Source: Micromonospora sp. FIMYZ51
Lineage (GTDB): Bacteria > Actinomycetota > Actinomycetes > Mycobacteriales > Micromonosporaceae
Assembly: GCF_038246755.1 (NCBI RefSeq)
Contig: NZ_CP134706.1
Location: 1,054,001 to 1,118,000 of the forward strand
Direction of reading: 5' to 3'
DNA length: 64,000 bases
This document shows, piece by piece, positions 61,467 to 64,000 of the stretch (its first letter is position 1; every line of letters starts with the position of its first letter). The notes beneath the pieces were generated by a model that ran no database searches, was not told the DNA's origin, and worked only from the letters and a program-made list of their open reading frames with translations. A program made the translations under genes and the position numbers.

Positions 61467-64000
61467 CCGATCATGGCCAGACCGGTGCCGTCGCGACAGC
61501 GCCGGGATTCCGGCTGCTGCGGCTGGAACTTCGCAACTGGGGTACCTTCGACGGCCGGGTCTGGACCTTTCGGCTGGACGGCGCCACCGCGCTACTGACC
61601 GGCGACATAGGTTCCGGAAAGTCGACAGTGGTTGATGCCATCACCACGCTGCTGCTCCCAGCCCACAAAATCTCTTACAACCGGGCTGCCGGTGCCGAAA
61701 CTCGGGAACGGTCGCTGCGCTCATACGTGCTGGGTTACTACAAGTCGGAGCGGAACGAGGCGACCGGGACGTCCAGGCCGGTCGGGTTGCGTGGCGGCAG
61801 CAGCTACTCGGTGCTGCTCGGGGTTTTCGGCAACGCGGCGACCGGCGCCACCGTCACGCTCGGACAGGTCTTTTGGACCCGGGACGGCAACTCCGGGCAG
61901 CCGGAGCGGTTCTTCGTGACCGCCGGCGAGGAGCTCACGGTCGGCACCGACTTCGTCGATTTCGGCAGTGAGGTCGCCCAGCTCAGGAAGCGGCTGAGAC
62001 AGTCCGGTGCCAAGATCTACGACCACTTCCCGGAGTACGGCAAGGACTTCCGGCGGCGTCTCGGTATCGCCTCGGACCAGGCGATGGACCTGTTCCACCA
62101 GACGGTGTCGATAAAGGCGGTCGGCGATCTCAACGACTTCGTCCGTAACCACATGCTGGAGCCGTTCGACGCTGCGGACTGGATTCGCCGGCTGGTCGCG
62201 CACTTCGACGACCTGACCCGTGCACACGAGGCTGTGGTGAAGGCCCGCGAGCAGCTCGCTGAGCTGCAACCCCTCCTGGATGCGTGCGACGCGTACGACG
62301 GCCATGCGGCCCAGATCGCGTCCTTGGACGCCCAGCGCTCGGCTTTGCCGTACTTCTGCGCGCGGGGTAAGGCGGAACTGTTTCGGGCCGAGGTCACCAC
62401 ACACAGCTCGGCGTTGGCGGCAGAGCAGGCCGCGTTGGCGGGCGTGAAAGGGCGGATTGCTGAGCTGGGGCAGCGACGGGACCGGCTGACATTGGAGCGC
62501 GCGGGGCATGGCGGTGACCGGGTCGCCGAGTTGGAGCGACAGGTCAGCGAGACCGAGACAGCGCGGGAGGAGCGGCGGCGGCGTTTTGATCGGTACGCTG
62601 GGTTGCTCGCCGAGGCGGGACTGGCACCCGTCGAGGCGCTGCCGCAGTTCACCGACCGCCGGGGGGAAGTCGCCGACGAGCTGGCCCGATGCGGCCAGGA
62701 CCGCGCCGACCGGCAGAACGAGCTGACCGAGGCCGCAGTCGCGGTGCGGGAGCTCGCGGGTCAGGAGCAGGAGATCAATGCCGAGCTGCGCAGCCTGCGG
62801 GAACGGCGGAGCAACATCCCCCGTCGCAGTCTCGAACTCCGGGCCCGGATCTGCGCCGAGCTGAACCTGCCCGAGGTCACGCTGCCGTTCGCCGGTGAGT
62901 TGATCCAGGTACGTCCCGAGGAATCTGACTGGGAGGGAGCCGCCGAACGGGTACTGCGTGGATTTGCGCTGTCCCTGCTGGTGCCAGACGCGCACTACTC
63001 GGCCGTCGCGGACTGGGTGGACCGGCGGCACCTCGGCGGACGGCTGGTCTACTACCGGGTGCCCGCGACCCTGCCCCGCCAGCCCGAACCCAGCTACGAC
63101 GAGCGACAGACCCTCTTCGCCAAACTGGAGCTGCATCCTGAGTCACCGCTGCGGCCCTGGCTGGAACGGGAATTACGCCGACGTGCCCGCTACCAGTGCG
63201 TAGACTCGCTCGCCGAATTCCGCCGGGTCGACCGGGCGCTGACCCGGACTGGCCAGGTCAAGGATGTCGGTGGCCGGCACGAGAAAGATGACCGGTCCCG
63301 CATCGACGACCGCAGCGGCTACGTGCTCGGCTGGAGCGTCGAACAGAAGATCGACGCTCTGCTGGCAAAGGCACAGCTACTTGCCGAACGGCAGATTCGG
63401 GCCACCGCTGACCGGGATGGGCTCATCAAACAGCTGAATCGGCTGACCGGACGCCACGGCACGCTGAGCAAACTTGTCGAGTTCACCGACTTCACCGAGC
63501 TGGACTGGGCAGCGGCAGTGCAACGCATCGAACGGCTGCGCTCGGAGAAGCGGCAGCTGGAGGCGTCCTCGGGGGAACTCGCCCGGCTCACCGCCGAGCT
63601 GGAACGGGTCACTGTGGAGCTCACTGAACTCGGCGACGAGCGGGACACCAGGCAGAGCCGGATCGGCCAGGTGCGGGGACAGGTCGACCGGGCCGAGCAG
63701 GGGTTGCGGGACACGCGGCGGCTGCTGGACGAGCCTGGGTACGGCGCGGCGCTGGAGTGTTTTGACACGTTGGGCAAGCGCGCAGGTGACACGGTGCCTG
63801 CGGAGCCGGCCGGCTACGACCGGCTCCGCGACGAGATCGAGGCCCAACTCCGGTTGGAGCGGGACGAGGCTGCCCGCCGGCAGGCCGCGGCGAGTAACCG
63901 AGCGGTCGGCCGGATGGCGGACTTTCGGCGCCGTTACCCGTTGGAGGCCGCCGAGCTGGACAACTCCATCCAGTCCGCGGGGGAGTACCGGGTGATGCGG
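61463..64000 (+). CDS. jetC: Wadjet SMC-like ATPase JetC (3' end outside window)
   Basis: An SMC/MukB/MksB-like ATPase; 846 residues are within the window and the frame stays open. Walker A GDIGSGKS is at 47-54 after [14 protein letters not shown], with the N-terminal ATPase head to about 260. Long coiled coils follow (about 260-480 and 630 onward), interrupted by a hinge-like region at about 480-620 with [17 protein letters not shown]. The signature and Walker B motifs are beyond the window. JetD, the toprim nuclease, is expected next. GTG 61463 overlaps the JetB stop. Confidence 0.92.
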   Translation, partial: MTDHGQTGAVATAPGFRLLRLELRNWGTFDGRVWTFRLDGATALLTGDIGSGKSTVVDAITTLLLPAHKISYNRAAGAETRERSLRSYVLGYYKSERNEATGTSRPVGLRGGSSYSVLLGVFGNAATGATVTLGQVFWTRDGNSGQPERFFVTAGEELTVGTDFVDFGSEVAQLRKRLRQSGAKIYDHFPEYGKDFRRRLGIASDQAMDLFHQTVSIKAVGDLNDFVRNHMLEPFDAADWIRRLVAHFDDLTRAHEAVVKAREQLAELQPLLDACDAYDGHAAQIASLDAQRSALPYFCARGKAELFRAEVTTHSSALAAEQAALAGVKGRIAELGQRRDRLTLERAGHGGDRVAELERQVSETETAREERRRRFDRYAGLLAEAGLAPVEALPQFTDRRGEVADELARCGQDRADRQNELTEAAVAVRELAGQEQEINAELRSLRERRSNIPRRSLELRARICAELNLPEVTLPFAGELIQVRPEESDWEGAAERVLRGFALSLLVPDAHYSAVADWVDRRHLGGRLVYYRVPATLPRQPEPSYDERQTLFAKLELHPESPLRPWLERELRRRARYQCVDSLAEFRRVDRALTRTGQVKDVGGRHEKDDRSRIDDRSGYVLGWSVEQKIDALLAKAQLLAERQIRATADRDGLIKQLNRLTGRHGTLSKLVEFTDFTELDWAAAVQRIERLRSEKRQLEASSGELARLTAELERVTVELTELGDERDTRQSRIGQVRGQVDRAEQGLRDTRRLLDEPGYGAALECFDTLGKRAGDTVPAEPAGYDRLRDEIEAQLRLERDEAARRQAAASNRAVGRMADFRRRYPLEAAELDNSIQSAGEYRVMR

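Overview
The window looks like chromosomal DNA of a Micromonospora-type actinomycete (Micromonosporaceae). It is GC-rich, most third codon positions are G or C, GTG starts are common, and the gene order is the actinobacterial one: manB / Trm112 / SIS / manA / ahcY / mtrA-mtrB-lpqB / comF / hpf / secA, then prfB / ftsE-ftsX / smpB / ssrA. A paired GGGCCC element that I associate with Micromonospora and Salinispora genomes follows three genes. The genus is inferred from these traits, not proven.

Layout. 0-5.5 kb: the end of an aldehyde dehydrogenase, then a type VII secretion-linked polymorphic toxin locus (YbaB-like protein, WXG-like protein, 1011-residue toxin with a C-terminal papain-fold deamidase) facing a divergent immunity/deaminase fusion gene. 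5.7-15.1 kb: an azoreductase with operator palindromes, a membrane-anchored protein, the mannose-metabolism operon and ahcY. 15.2-32.4 kb: the mtrAB-lpqB-comF operon, hpf, two tandem double-GNAT genes, secA, an Rv3235-like gene with a BldC/AlpA-type regulator, pruA and a PadR regulator. 32.5-40.6 kb: prfB, ftsEX, smpB, tmRNA, a lipoprotein, benzoylformate decarboxylase, a YqgE/AlgH protein and tRNA-Ala(GGC).

From 41.0 to 55.5 kb lies an accessory cluster. It holds a complete nickel/peptide-type ABC importer, two paralogous MFS transporters, two paralogous methyltransferases, a PLP enzyme of the cysteine-synthase fold, an ATP-grasp ligase, a dipeptide epimerase and an acyl-CoA-dehydrogenase-fold flavin monooxygenase. 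There is no NRPS or PKS. My reading is a pathway that makes, tailors, exports and perhaps re-imports a small dipeptide-like compound, possibly a metallophore. This is the best candidate for an undescribed system. A 24-codon methyltransferase remnant before the first MFS gene and a PLP gene that overlaps that MFS gene by 237 bp show recent rearrangement.

From 55.5 kb to the end: sodA with a small partner, a tsaD copy lacking its 5' end, then a defence island with an AbiE-type toxin-antitoxin pair behind a perfect operator palindrome and a Wadjet (JetABC) anti-plasmid system that runs off the window.

A recurrent trait is short tandem repeats of 16-18 bp at or just after gene 3' ends (6.4, 26.9, 28.7 and 37.9 kb). 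In two cases the repeat unit contains the stop codon.
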